Of a stretch of DNA of 64,000 nt, positions 23,417 through 34,638 are shown piece by piece (the stretch's first letter is position 1; every line of letters begins with the position of its first letter). Made by a program: the position numbers and the translations under genes. Source of the stretch: Hsuehochloa calcarea (Eukaryota; Streptophyta; Magnoliopsida; Poales; Poaceae); assembly GCA_036346395.1 (NCBI GenBank), contig CM070599.1, positions 3,959,232 through 4,023,231 of the forward strand, given 5' to 3'. Under the pieces are notes generated by a model. It did no database searches and had not been told where the DNA came from. It was given only the letters and a program-made list of their open reading frames with translations.

Positions 23417-23805
23417 ATCAATCTTTTTGCACACCCCAATGCTCTAACCCCAACATTGCCGATGGTTGTAATATTTCATTGCCAAAAGGTAATTTTTGCT
23501 GCCTTATAGTTAGTTGTATCCAAGTAAGTTTATAATTTTGTTTAATTGTTTTTATATATAATTTTAGCTGCACTTGTTTGTGCTAATAAGAAAGTGAGAC
23601 CAAGGCTCCCTGGATTTAACAATCGTGATGGAACACTTCACATGTGGGATGAAAGTAGACTAAGATTTAAACTGCTTGATTTTGATGATGACAGATTAAA
23701 TCCTGAGTCATATGATACATTTGCCAATAAGGAGAATGAAATTGTCCCTGATTCAGTGTCTCCTAGTCCTTTTGTTTCATATTCTCAAAGTCTTTTTGTA
23801 ACAAG
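23417..23805 (+). pseudogene. Captured gene, exons 1-2 (copy A)
   Basis: Exon 1 (23,417-23,488) and exon 2 (23,568-23,805) have proper AG and GT borders and a shared phase, encoding '...CSNPNIADGCNISLPK' joined to 'AALVCANKKVRPRLPGF'. The later exons found in copy C (35,416 onward) are missing because this copy is cut at 24,099. See the copy C entry for the full structure. Confidence 0.6.
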
Positions 23806-24099
23806 GTAGTGTTATATTTTTTTATTTTGTTTGTTTTTATGTTATGAATATTATTTCTAAAAGTTTTAGCATTAGTTTTGTATTAATTTCTTTTTGATTT
23901 CTTGTTATTTTCAATGTATATGACAAACAATTACATGAATCAATGGAGCGAATTTTACAGACTCAGCCTACTTCTCCTAAAGGGGTATTTTAGTTCACTT
24001 ACAATCTCATTACATATAAATTACAGTAATTTATTTATGTAAATTTTATTCTTGTTCACTGTAATTATTCTTCAAAGTCTTAATAACTCATATTTCCAA

Positions 24100-24107
24100 T
24101 TTTACAG
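24100..24107. other. Rearrangement junction 1 with filler
   Basis: Homology to copy C (35,322) ends at 24,099 and homology to the inverted DUF4220 gene begins at 24,107-24,108. The 8 bases between, together with their flanks, reproduce 'aattttacagac', which occurs about 150 bp upstream in the same segment (24,0xx; 35,17x in copy C). This suggests templated filler. Confidence 0.7.
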
Positions 24108-25259
24108 ACGAACACAGAAGTGCAACATGTTGTACTGCCCAATTTTGCCCGACCACCTCCTTGCCCGACCACATTGTCCTCCCGTGATCGTCTTGACAAG
24201 CCGGCGAAGACGATCCCACCTTCCAGTGCACAGAGCTTCGCACCGGAGCCAACTCCATCGCGTGGCACGCAAGAAGGAATATGTCCATGTCGACCCTAGC
24301 GCTTTCAACAGCGATATCGTCTCCAGGAGGAAGGCCCCAGCCAGCAAGGCATAGGTGGCAGCAACATCAACTCTGCTGTGCCCATCTTTGCCACTGAACT
24401 GGAACAGAAGGAGCGATGCGGCAGTGGCGAGCGGTGAGACGACACGGATAATGTAGCCATGCCAAGTGTGGATCACGGCTGCCTTGGTGTAGAGGACGTC
24501 ATACAGTAGTGAGAGCTCCATCTCCATCGTAATCCACATACCCTCGTAGTCTCTTTTATTTCTAAGGTCCCTAATCATCTTGGTGTCCTCGCTTTCTGGA
24601 TCCTTCTCGAGCCAATAATCAACTATCGCATGCTTGCATATGTGGAACAGGGAGTGGGCACGACGCAGATGGAATTCCTCTTTGTCGGGGCCCTCCTCCC
24701 TGATCCTCCCTTGATCCAGAGGGTAGAAATGGTGATGTTTGGCTCGTGGTTCCTTGAGAGAGCTCCGGATTGTGTCCATGTTGCTGCACCTGAGCGCCCA
24801 TGTCCTCTCCCCGTACTTGACAACACCTACGACGAACATCAAGATGGCGGCCAGCAGGACCAAGGACCCATTGCGGGCCACATGTTTGTCGAGGACATAC
24901 GCGGCTCCGAGGACCTGCACGACAAGATTCTGCAGGTGGCGCAGCCAGAGCTGGTTGTCCTGGAGGGCGTAGGCGGAGATGTTGTCAGGGCCACCGATGT
25001 GCAGCAGGAGGAACGGCGCCCAGAACGCGACGAGCTGGTGCTCGCGCGTCGCACTGCTGAGGGAGAGGTGTCCGAGGGCGTACATCGCGGTAGAGTCGGC
25101 CTGCTGGTACGCCAGCCAGAGCAGGGGCCTCAGCCAGGGGAGGGCATTACGCCGACGGATACCGGCCAAGGCGAAGAGGACGACCTGGAGCGCGAGGCTC
25201 AGGAGTACCAGGATCTGGATCGACCAATGATTCCAGAGCTCCAGCGGCCCTCCAGCCAT
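24108..25259 (-). pseudogene. DUF4220 protein, 3'-truncated inverted copy B
   Basis: Begins with 'MAGGPLELWNHWSIQILVLL' and encodes the N-terminal DUF4220 half. Hydrophobic segments lie near residues 13-34, 43-65, 75-92, 115-130 and 135-160, and two more near 275-290 and 305-325, with the family-type 'GERTWALRCSN' after the fifth. It lacks the whole DUF594 C-terminus because the rearrangement junction at 24,108 cuts it after 'MLHFCVR'. Up to the cut the frame is open, with none of the frameshifts seen in copy C. DUF4220/DUF594 proteins are predicted plant membrane proteins of unknown biochemical role. An upstream ATG 15 bases earlier is also possible. Confidence 0.88.
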
Positions 25260-27011
25260 TGCTCCCGCATGCACGGAAATGAATTTTCACCGGAGGATCG
25301 ACCCTGTTTCACGCAATTATACAAGTGAGTCAAATATGTGGATTCGTGCGATGTAACTAAGCCGGCTAAATTACATCAGATAAGATCGATCACAGGTGAT
25401 GATATACATACCGACCGGGTAGTAACGCAAACTAAAGAAACAGGAAACTAAGAAGAAAAGGGCAAGGAATACTATATAATCATCTCATATTCTTATTAGC
25501 GTTTGTTATTGTTGAGACTATGTCACCGCACAATCTGCATTCGATCAACCAACAATTTCCAATCAATCAACATTATAATTCAAGACCATGTGACGGCGGA
25601 CGGCCCGAGGTGGATCCCACTACAAACTGCAGGCAGGCATGCCAAGTTGGAAGCTTTCTGGGTCTTTTTTTAAGAAAAAAGAAAAGAAGCATTGTGTTCT
25701 GTTGTAGTTGGACGTCACTGGACTCGGGGAAAAAAAACTCTACGTGTGTCAACTACCCGTAGCGCACTCGCATGCCGCTCTTGCCCTTGGCGGGTGAAGC
25801 GGAGGCTGCCTTCGCCGCCCAAGGCATCGGCGTCGTCGGAGTTGTCCGATGGCTTCCCATCAGGAGGCGAGACGGGGAGGAAAGAGGTGGTTAATTTGGG
25901 GAGAGAGTTACTTTGAGATTGTGTGTGTACACGTGATAGAAATCATGGAAGAGACCTTGGGAGGAGGGTTCAAGGCCCGTCCTAGAGCATGTGTTTTCCC
26001 CCTTAGAATTTGTGCCAATTTGGCAAGTTCCAATTTTAAGGAACGAGCAAGCTAGACCGGTAGCTTTGACACCACCAAGGAGATTGGAGTGTGACCGATC
26101 CAGCACACATAGCAAACGTCACGAGAGAAAAACTTGCACAAGTTTAGAACTAAGGCTCCAAAATACGTCAAACTTAACAGGACCTAGATCAAGACCTCAT
26201 GGACTTAAAACAACCAAAGATTTAGCACGAGCAATCCGATGTTGGGACCTTTTTGTTTCCAAAGTCAAATTGCACTAAAACCGGGCAAAAAAAAAACATG
26301 TCATGGTGACCAAAGTAAGTTTCTCACTTGTCATATATAGCAGTAAAAAATAGAGCAAGATCAAGCCCAAAACCCTAGCAAAGAAGAACCTCAAGAAAAC
26401 CTTCTCAGGCCAAAATCGGGCAACTTCGAAAACTTATTTCAAACATGGCTAGATGGATAAGATCTGAACAATATATACCTATGCCATCTCTTATACGTCC
26501 TTTGCACAACACAAGATCAAGAAGATAAGAGGAGAAGAAGCAAAACCAAATAAAGAAAAGCAAAACACAGAGCGCAAGCACAAGATGATCCATGGAATGG
26601 ACTTCGACTTTCTATTAGGTACAGCCACTGATCCTCTCAACGATGACAAAGCCCCAAGGGCAATGTAATATCCTGTTTTTTTTTACTTAGAAAAGAAAAT
26701 AATTTGAGAGGAGGAGAGGAGGTGGGCGGGGATTTGGCCCAACCGAGTCCACCATCTGCTACAGTGGCACCTTTTTTTTTTGTATTGTTTGCTTTCTATA
26801 ATTCATGCGGGAGGAGTGAGGAGTACCTACCAACAAGACGACCAAGACAAACGCTAAATTAAGGAAAGAAACACGACGACAGCTGAAGCTCCACTCCTTG
26901 GTGTGGAATCTCGGTACGTATATATAGGAAGCGGCTGCATGCGGGAGGGCGTCGGCGTGGCCACCCATCTGTTACACAGTGGCGCGCGCGCGCACACACA
27001 CATATATATAT
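25260..27011 (-). promoter_or_regulatory. Upstream region of DUF4220 copy B
   Basis: Inverted copy of 37,353-39,106. It includes a TATATATA box (26,919-26,926), a short leader and a probable leader-intron donor (complement of TTGGTAG|GTAC near 26,827). An acceptor (AAACAG) is expected near 25,304. The last part is CA/CG/AT microsatellite sequence bordering the MULE end at 27,012. No other gene is recognised. Confidence 0.5.
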
Positions 27012-27459
27012 GGGTCTGTCTAAACAAAAGGTGACAGTTTTCTCTTTACAAAACTGTCAAATTCCAAACTGTTAGATCAAAACAGCAACGTATAAGATCA
27101 TACAACTCAAAAAAAAAAAAAAACAAAAACCAAAAAACATATACTACACATCTTATTGGATTCTGATCTGGCCTGTTATGGTTTGTTTGTGGCCCATTGT
27201 TTTAGTCTCTCGCTGGCCTCTTCTGGGCCAGATTTTCAACCCACTAAAAAAACAAATCTTACACAAACTTGGTAACCAAGCCAAATCAATTGCGGATCGA
27301 TCAAACAAAGAAAAACTAGAACATAAGAAAGGGGAAATATATGGCGGAGAAGAAACAAATACTGTAAGAATGTCACGAGGACAAGAAAGGAGCGGACATG
27401 AAACAACAAAGACAAGATCGAAAGAAGATGAAGAAAGCAATAGAACAAGAAAGCGATGG

Positions 27460-29709
27460 AGATAAAAGGTAAATCAAATAAAACGAAGAAATGGTAATAT
27501 GGATGCTAGGATGCGATAGCAATATAATGGCATGTCTCTTCCTTCGCAACAGAAAACGACGCCTAGTAGTAACATAGGGTGAAGAAGAAATTTTAGCCAT
27601 TATAACTATCCTCGGCCCATGAATTGGTTCCTTGCCACCAGAACAACTACCACTAGCATCTCGTACAGCAACCAAGAATTTCTCCTCGGGAATAGGGTCA
27701 TCAGATTTTCCAAATGACCCAACATTGGTTTCAAAGAATAAGTTTTTGTTATAGATACGATCACTCATGTCACAAAGCTCATTGCACTTTTCAGAGAAAT
27801 TCATTTCACCCAAAATTTGAACTTCTGGTGAATCCTAATAAATAGAAAGTAGTAGATACTTAATAAGCATAAAAATTATAATTGAAATTGGTTCGAATAA
27901 AAATAGAACTCACAGACATTATAGTACTAATTAATGAATTTTACATAACATCATCAACTGTAAAAACAGCAGAAATGAACTGTAAAAAACAAAATTATTA
28001 CAAACATTATAATACTATAGTTATAGAGTTGGTTCATTACTTGCTCATATTTTTCAAAGTTGAACCTCACTTCCCTAGTGCTAACAGCTCACAATACAAA
28101 TAATGCACTCAATGTATATTCCAACAGCTACCATACCCCTATATCATTTAATAAGTAAACTAGCCAAGCTACTAATTCCCTTTACACAGTTATTAAAAGA
28201 AAATAATAATAATAATACATTCCAATAAAAATGAACTCAAAAAAATGATAGTACAACACTTAGAGAATAAAATAACCAACTTAAAAGACCTGCCTATAAA
28301 GTATCAACTATACCTACTCATAAAGATATTTTAACATTCAAATAAACTATTGTCAAGATCAATAATCCTTGTATCCATATTGTATTATCATAGAAATTTA
28401 ATAGCTCCTCCCAAGTTCAACAAATAGAACATTTCGAACAAAGTATCTGAACAAACATTAACCATTATGAATAGAAAAAACCGATGCAAACAAAAAAAAA
28501 ACTAGTTCAGTTAGAACTAGGACATGGTAGTGTAAAACCATGCAACCATACGAATATCATTGATCATTCAAAGAACAACCTGACCACCAATCTAAATAAA
28601 ATGAGATTACTAAAGTTACGTAAGAAATAGATTAATAACAAGAGAAAGGAATTGAAAGATAACACTACTAAAATTACAAGACAAATTAATTAATTTTACA
28701 TAACATCATCAATCAGAAAAAGCAGAGAAATGAACTGTAAAAAATAATAAAACAAAGATTGAAAAAGGTACATACAGTTTCAACAATGACGGGCCTATCC
28801 TTAGACTCCATAACGCCTTTTTCACTAGAACGCATTCAACAGCTTTATGCAAGTTGGTTTCTTTTTTATTATGTTTAGAAATCACTTGAACATCATCCTC
28901 CGAATAATCCAATGTGACCATACATATAGCAGCCTGAAAAAATAACATAAAGATGCAACATAATTAACATTAACACTTCAATAAATCGGGAACATGTATA
29001 TAATTTACTTAGATTTTGATTCATGTGTTGGAAATATGAGTTATTAAGACTTTGAAGAATAATTACAGTGAACAAGAATAAAATTTACATAAATAAATTA
29101 CTGTAATTTATATGTAATGAGATTGTAAGTGAACTAAAATACCCCTTTAGGAGAAGTAGGCTGAGTCTGTAAAATTCGCTCCATTGATTCATGTAATTGT
29201 TTGTCATATACATTGAAAATAACAAGAAATCAAAAAGAAATTAATACAAAACTAATGCTAAAACTTTTAGAAATAATATTCATAACATAAAAACAAACAA
29301 AATAAAAAAATATAACACTACCTTGTTACAAAAAGACTTTGAGAATATGAAACAAAAGGACTAGGAGACATCGAATCGTGGACAATTTCATTCTCCTTAT
29401 TGGCAAATGTATCATATGACTCGAGATTTAATCATCATCATCAAAATCAAGCAGTTTAAATCTTAGTCTACTTTCATCCCACATGTGAAGTGTTCCATCA
29501 CGATTGTTAAATCCAGGGAGCCTTGGTCTCACTTTCTTATTAGCACAAACAAGTGCAGCTAAAATTATATATAAAAACAATTAAACAAAATTATAAACTT
29601 ACTTGGATACAACTAACTATAAGGCAGCAAAAATTACCTTTTGGCAATGAAATATTACAACCATCGGCAATGTTGGGGTTAGAGCATTGGGGTGTGCAAA
29701 AAGATTGAT
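27460..29709 (-). pseudogene. Captured gene, copy B
   Basis: The exons correspond to copy C: 29,638-29,709, 29,322-29,558, 28,776-28,934 and 27,834 downward. Compared with copy C this version has decayed: a deletion in exon 2 around 29,420 disturbs the Asp-rich stretch; an extra base change makes 'KNLFFETNVG' in place of 'KKLIAETNVG'; three bases are missing after 'RIVIM'; and one base is lost just after 'TTRRRF', shifting the C-terminus. It is probably non-functional, but its transcript would be complementary to those of copies A and C. Confidence 0.65.
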
Positions 29710-29799
29710 CTATAAAAATAAATAAATCACCAATTACAAATAACACAAACTATTATACACACACACACACTCACACACACACACACACATTCAAGATGC

Positions 29800-30743
29800 G
29801 TGCGTGTGTGACCCGCTTGTTTTGGGCCTTAACGGAGCCCATTAGGGTTACTCTTCTAGAAGGTTTAAGTCTCCACTATAAATAGAGGAGGAGGTGTCGC
29901 ACCCTTCAACCTTTTCATGCTTGAAACCCTAGTTTTGGCTTAAGTGCTTAGGGAAGGTTTAGTGGAGATTAGGGTTCTAGAGAGAGAGATGTTTTGATCT
30001 TGTGTCCATGCGTATCCGTATGAGTGGTCAGAATCGATACATTATCAAATCAATCCAAAGAAGAGTTCTCTTCAAGATGAGTTCATTTGCCCTTCTTCTC
30101 TCTATTTGGTGATTTTGAGTCTTTCTTTGATTCGCATGTTTTTGATTGATTTCTTTGCATGATCTAGCTTGCTGTGACATGTGGGAACACATCTAAGATC
30201 ATCTTGATCATCAATCACCCACGAGCAAGTTTTTCGATATAGTTTTCGTTTTGACTCGGTTTCAAACCTTCCACCTCTCAAACTGAAAAAGGTCATAACT
30301 TTTCCATGGATCTTCATGATCTTCGATTGGAATAGGTTCCTGACATCCTAGAGAAGGTGTGTACCAAGTTTCATCAAGTTTGGAGTTGTAGATCAAAAGT
30401 TACATCTATTTGTAACTTCGTTTTTCGGGCTTATTTCACTGTTCATCGTCTGGAGGTCGGACCGCCCCTCAACAGAGGTCGGACCGCCCATAGGACTGGT
30501 CGGACCGCCCTTGAATAGAGGTCAGACCGCCCCACACTTAGGAAATTAAGTTTCGATTGTTTTTGGTTGTTTTGCTTCGGGGTTTTGATTGGATTCAATC
30601 CTAGTCTTCCATTGATTGGTATATCGATCTTCATAGCTTCTATAGCTATTGGAGTGAAATTTGTGTTGAATCTAATCGTGGTTGAAAAAGTGAGCGTGCT
30701 CCTATTCAACCCCCCCCCCTCTAGTCGCCTTTTCGGTCCAACA
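29800..30743 (+). mobile_element. LTR nested in MULE, copy B
   Basis: Inverted counterpart of 33,594-34,545, ending '...CTAGTCGCCTTTTCGGTCCAACA' at 30,743. It has a TATA box near 29,880 (CTATAAATAGAGG), GGTCNGACC cores at 30,455-30,530 and a CA microsatellite just before its left edge. Confidence 0.65.
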
Positions 30744-31465
30744 ATTACTATAAAATTGATGACCTTGAAGTTATTTCAAACCTAGCATCACAACTAAATA
30801 CAATATTAAAATTCCAAAACTGGCATGGGAACTAGTCGTAGAATTCAAGTGATTAAGGATCAAAAAAAATCAGCTCAAAATTTCAGTCAGCTTGAGTAAT
30901 TGGTATCAATTTTACGAATCAACTGGATTTTAAATTCAGTAAGTTTAGCATCTCAAATCATCGACTTCGTAATTGAAGGAAATCACTCCAAAGTAACAAC
31001 TAGGCAAAACCTCGTATACATGCCAAGGAAACCCATAATTACTGCACAACCAATCTCGACCATAACAGAAATAAAAGGAGTCGCACTTCATGCACAAACA
31101 CATAATGTATTGTGTGCACAATTGTATAGATACACATATCCCATATGAACACAAATATACATATATCAATAGATGACAGTATAGTGCAATGAAAGATGCA
31201 ACTATGTACAACCAAGAGAGCACAAAAAATAATAGTTCGTTAACATAAAAAAACATAACAGAGGAAAATATAATCGTCATATACCAAAGAAAGTAAAGTC
31301 TAGTGACAACTATTGTAAAAAACAAAAAATAGCGTAACCCTTCAAGAAAAATACAAGCAATGAATCTCTTGTTAGTGGATACACACAACTTGCTAGATAT
31401 GCATTGCTGGAGAAAATTTAATTCTAATTCGAGAAAACTTTAAGTTGCAGCATTACGTTTTGTCA

Positions 31466-31469
31466 CAGA
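31466..31469. other. Rearrangement junction 2 at MULE terminus
   Basis: Copy B should continue 'gtcacagtttcat' but instead enters 'gagaattgctat', the left MULE terminus. Only AG is shared at the join. Confidence 0.8.
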
Positions 31470-33593
31470 GAATTGCTATCTATCTCCCGACTGTTTTTTG
31501 ATAGCAAAAACTGTCATTTTTTGTAGCGTTGGATTACCTTTAAGATTCGTGCGGTAGCTCAGCTTTGGATTCCTTGTTAAACCCGGAACCCAAGATGCTT
31601 CGACTTTGGATTCCTTGTTAAACCCGAACCCGATCGCTTTTTGAATTATTATTCTTCGATCCATGCGCCCTTGTACTATGTGGCTTGACCGGCGGAGCTC
31701 TCTGGAGAATTCCTCATCAATCCATCGAGAGGGTACTGGTCACGGGCCTCTTGCCCTCTTCGTCCAGTCACTTGCTGGGCGGAGCTTCTGGAGTTTTCTT
31801 TGTCCATCGGAGGGTTGTCGTCCAGTCGAGAGCGCCACTCACGGACGAATCTCTCTGGAGAGCTGTGGCTTCTCCGCGTCGAGAGGGAAGATCTCCAGAG
31901 AGTTGTTGATGTTCTCCGCGTGAAGCTGCGGGGAATTTTTCTCTACTCGTTGAAGTTCTTCGTCCATTGCTGGCTACATCTTCGTCGGTTGTAGCGGTTC
32001 CAATTTGCACGCCGTGGTATTTTCCCGTGATTTTGTTCTTTTTTTTTGTAGTTTGTTCGGTCGATCTTCGGGTTTTTGATGTTTTGACCGACTAGCTGCT
32101 TGGCGAGCGTAGATCTCGTTAACAGCTAGGTCTTTGCCGATTTTGGTGGCTCCATTTCTCCCGTAGTGTTGTTATGTCCTTTTTTTTTTCTTATGCTCGC
32201 CGATTGGAATTTGAAGATCTCATTGTGGCTACATCCTCGCCGTTGTAGCGGTTCCATTTTTGCGTCGTGGTTTTGTTTCTATGATTTTGTGTGTTTTGTT
32301 GCGCTTTGTTTGGTCGATTTATGGTGTTGTGATGTTTTTACCGGCTAGGTGCTTGGCGAGCGTAGATCTGGTCGACAGCTTGGCTTTCGCCTATTTTTTT
32401 GTGAGGTTTAGTTTGTTGTTAGTTACTAATTACTGTAATTTAGTGATTTGATAGTTTGTGGTGAGCGACTGATGTGTGATGTAGTGGACCCTAGTATGTT
32501 TCGGATCTGTTGTTGCTACTACGATTTTGAAACTAGAGAAGAGTGAGAATCGGTAGGAGAGAGGGGTTTGGTTGATGCTCACCAGCTGAAGTATATACTG
32601 TACTATTGCTTTCTGATTGATAACTTGAAAGCCCTTGTTTGGATAATAATAATGCCTAGTTTCTGCTTGAGGTTGACCTTTATGTTGTTTGGTGCCTCTT
32701 ATTGCTATATAATCAAGCAAAAATCGATATTCTTAGTATTGCTAACATAACATGATCTATTATAGCTGCTTTTTACTGAATGATGATTAGTTTTTGAGCT
32801 ATCAAAATATAGAAATTATACTGTTTATTTTGGTGCTTGGCCACTCTGTGTTTGTATGATGAAATGAAACTGTGACAAAACGTAATGTTGCAACTTAAAG
32901 TTTTCTCGAATTAGAATTAAATTTTCTCCAGCAATGCATATCTAGCAAGTTGTGTGTATCCACTAACAAGAGATTCATTGCTTGTATTTTTCTTGAAGGG
33001 TTACGCTATTTTTGGTTTTTTACAATAGTTGTCACTAGACTTTACTTTCTTTGGTATATGACGATTATATTTTCCTCTGTTATGTTTTTTATGTTAACGA
33101 ACTATTATTTTTTGTGCTCTCTTGGTTGTACATAGTTGCATCTTTCATTGCACTATACTGTCATCTATTGATATATGTATATTTGTGTTCATATGGGATA
33201 TGTGTATCTATACAATTGTGCACACAATACATTATGTGTTTGTGCATGAAGTGCGACTCCTTTTATTTCAGTTATGGTCGAGATTGGTTGTGCAAGAATT
33301 ATGGGTTTCCTTGGCATGTATACGAGGTTTTGCCTAGTTGTTACTTTGGAGTGATTTCCTTCAATTACGAAGTCGATGATTTGAGATGCTAAACTTACTG
33401 AATTTAAAATCCAGTTGATTCGTAAAATTGATACCAATTACTCAAGCTGACTGAAATTTTGAGCTGATTTTTTTTGATCCTTAATCACTTGAATTCTACG
33501 ACTAGTTCCCATGCCAGTTTTGGAATTTTAATATTGTATTTAGTTGTGATGCTAGGTTTGAAATAACTTCAAGGTCATCAATTTTATAGTAAT

Positions 33594-34545
33594 TGTTGGA
33601 CCGAAAAGGCGACTAGAGGGGGGGGGGTTGAATAGGAGCACGCTCACTTTTTCAACCACGATTAGATTCAACACAAATTTCACTCCAATAGCTATAGAAG
33701 CTATGAAGATTGATATACCAGTACAGCGGAAGACTAGGATTGAATCCAATCAAAACCCCGAAGCAAAACAACCAAAAACAATCGAAACTTAATTTCCTAA
33801 GTGTGGGGCGGTCTGACCTCTATTCAAGGGCGGTCCGACCGGTCCTATGGGCGGTCCGACCTCTGTTGAGGGGCGGTCCGACCTCCAGACGATGAACAGT
33901 GAAATAAGCCCGAAAAACGAAGTTGCAAATAGATGTAACTTTTGATCTACAACTCCAAACTTGATGAAACTTGGTACACACCTTCTCTAGGATGTCAGGA
34001 ACCTATTCCAATCGAAGATCATGAAGATCCATGGAAAAGTTATGACCTTTTTCAGTTTGAGAGGTGGAAGGTTTGAAACCGAGTCAAAACGAAAACTATA
34101 TCGAAAAACTTGCTCGTGGGTGATTGATGATCAAGATGATCTTAGATGTGTTCCCACATGTCACAGCAAGCTAGATCATGCAAAGAAATCAATCAAAAAC
34201 ATGCGAATCAAAGAAAGACTCAAAATCACCAAATAGAGAGAAGAAGGGCAAATGAACTCATCTTGAAGAGAACTCTTCTTTGGATTGATTTGATAATGTA
34301 TCGATTACAGCCACTCATACGGATACGCATGGACACAAGATCAAAACATCTCTCTCTCTCTAGAACCCTAATCTCCACTAAACCTTCCCTAAGCACTTAA
34401 GCCAAAACTAGGGTTTCAAGCATGAAAAGGTTGAAGGGTGCACCACCTCCTCCTCTATTTATAGTGGAGACTTAAACCTTCTAGAAGAGTAACCCTAATG
34501 GGCTCCCGTTAAGGCCCAAAACAAACGGGTCACACACGCACGCAT
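33594..34545 (-). mobile_element. LTR nested in MULE, copy C
   Basis: The least altered of the three copies. It starts TGTTGGACCGAAAAGGCGAC on the plus strand and contains the GGTCNGACC cores (33,805-33,885) and a minus-strand TATA box near 34,455. It stops near a GT microsatellite (34,554-34,592). It is probably a solo LTR, but I could not identify its 5' terminus or a TSD. Confidence 0.65.
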
Positions 34546-34638
34546 CTTGAATGTGTGTGTGTGTGTGTGAGAGAGTGTGTGTGTGTGTGTATAATAGTTT
34601 GTGTTATTTGTAATTGGTGATTTATTTATTTTTTATAG

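Larger units (their letters stand above)
20269..24099 (+). mobile_element. MULE copy A (5' part; segments a and b)
   Basis: A near-identical direct copy of 31,468-35,322. It begins at the MULE left terminus GAGAATTGCTAT and is preceded by ATATATATA (20,260-20,268), which matches the 9 bases after the complete copy's right end. It contains the nested LTR (22,393 on) and the first two exons of the captured gene. It stops at 24,099, within the last intron of the shared part, where an 8-base filler joins it to an inverted DUF4220 gene. No transposase is present. Confidence 0.9.
27012..31467 (-). mobile_element. MULE copy B (inverted; lacks 5' 1.4 kb)
   Basis: Reverse complement of 32,870-37,352. 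Its right terminus (GGGTCTGTCTAAACAAAAGG read on the plus strand from 27,012) is intact and flanked by the AT run. Its other end is lost at 31,467, where the sequence passes directly into the left terminus of copy C. It carries the nested LTR (to 30,743) and all exons of the captured gene on the minus strand. Confidence 0.9.

Noticed and set aside
24630..25328. A 232-residue open frame on the plus strand (and its counterpart on the minus strand at 39,136-39,735).
   Set aside because: It is the antisense shadow of the GC-rich DUF4220 coding region and mirrors it in both inverted copies.
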